Shown here one piece after another: positions 63,655 to 64,000 of a DNA stretch of 64,000 nt. Origin of the DNA: an uncultured Christensenellaceae bacterium (lineage in GTDB: Bacteria; Bacillota; Clostridia; Christensenellales; Borkfalkiaceae); contig CAJUOP010000007.1 of the NCBI GenBank assembly GCA_910588465.1, positions 36,317 to 100,316 on the forward strand, written 5' to 3'. The translations under genes were made by a program, and so were the position numbers. The notes beneath the pieces were generated by a model. The model saw only the letters and a list, made by a program, of their open reading frames with translations. It was not told the origin of the DNA and searched no databases. The stretch's first letter is position 1; every line of letters begins with the position of its first letter.

Positions 63655-64000
63655 TTACTTTTTCTTCTTTTTCACAAGCACGAACGTAACGACGCCCGCT
63701 GCGACCAGAACAGCGGCGCAGCCGCCGACCGTCCAGCCGATCCACGCCTTGTTCTCTTTTTGAGGATCATCGTCCTTATCGCCTGGTTCGGGCACAGTCG
63801 CACTCTTTTCGTAACCGCATACATTGCACTTCCCGTCAACGAAATCATGCTCCGCTTCGTCGCCCCTTACGTCGTGTCCGCAAGCCGCGGCATGCCAATG
63901 CGACGTTTCGTCGCTCACCCACCCCTGTTCGTAATAATGCTCGTTGCCGGCAACAACATTAAGTGCGACAATGCGGATTATGCGCAGGCATTCAGAGCGT
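63655..64000 (-). CDS. C-terminal end of a surface protein with cysteine knuckles and a membrane anchor (cut by the right edge)
   Basis: The frame is open to the window edge and stops at 63655. The visible ~114 residues show two CxxH/CxxC clusters (HWHAAACGHDV, then CNVCGYEK), a Pro/Asp/Lys linker (PEPGDKDDDPQKENK), a membrane helix (AWIGWTVGGCAAVLVAAG) and a lysine tail. No LPXTG motif. The cysteine pattern recalls the N-terminus of the giant lipoprotein. Probably the first protein of the glycan locus or a neighbour of it; 72 bp separate it from the binding-protein gene. Confidence 0.75.
   Translation of the reverse strand, partial: RSECLRIIRIVALNVVAGNEHYYEQGWVSDETSHWHAAACGHDVRGDEAEHDFVDGKCNVCGYEKSATVPEPGDKDDDPQKENKAWIGWTVGGCAAVLVAAGVVTFVLVKKKKK

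Overview
The window looks like a chromosomal segment of an anaerobic, endospore-lineage Firmicute (class Clostridia, probably a gut or gut-like carbohydrate degrader). The evidence is a SpoIIGA/pro-sigma-E pair, an EndoA-type MazF close to the Bacillus protein, the plsX-rnc-smc-ftsY and ylxM-ffh-rpsP-khpA blocks, consensus sigma-A promoters and AGGAGG-type ribosome binding sites. No narrower taxon can be supported by eye.

Layout. 1-24.4 kb is core genome: the 5' two kilobases of rpoB (minus), a divergent rqcP-ispDF-radA operon, a minus-strand run GNAT/trmB/dut/membrane protein/khpA/rpsP/ffh/ylxM, then ftsY/smc/rnc/plsX, a CDF metal transporter diverging from an orphan ndoA (mazF) toxin, a sugar isomerase-like gene, phosphoglucomutase, two paralogous membrane proteins, and sigE-spoIIGA. 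24.4-24.86 kb is a gene-free AT-rich stretch with a cluster of DnaA boxes followed by tRNA-Arg(ACG). 25-36 kb holds an MFS transporter, a beta-helix GlmU-like acetyltransferase, glpK, DUF2207 and LemA proteins, a zinc macrodomain next to a cysteine-poor aconitase paralogue, a PH-like membrane protein and an SDR.

36.25-41.68 kb is a compact 5.4-kb mobile element at the 3' end of tRNA-Ser(CGA). It carries a large serine recombinase, an HUH rolling-circle Rep protein, a 42-codon small ORF with a hairpin leader, a transcription attenuator just before rep, a DUF4085-like protein, two tandem XRE regulators and four long imperfect palindromes in its non-coding gaps. A 6-bp GCGCCA repeat flanks it, and a displaced tRNA-style terminator lies just outside the far end. 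It reads as an integrated rolling-circle replicon and is the best candidate in the window for an undescribed system.

41.9-64 kb is one long minus-strand glycan-utilisation locus. In transcription order it encodes a C-terminally anchored surface protein (cut by the window edge), an ABC solute-binding lipoprotein and two permeases, a GH43 lipoprotein, two sugar-binding-type lipoproteins (one of 1694 residues with three ~950-bp internal repeats), then GH3, GH2, GH78 alpha-L-rhamnosidase, a frameshifted GH36 alpha-galactosidase and a clan-D-like glycosidase. The first half is exported: capture, surface trimming and import. The second half lacks signal peptides and should finish oligosaccharides in the cytoplasm. 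The enzyme set suggests a rhamnose-, galactose- and arabinose-containing plant glycan.
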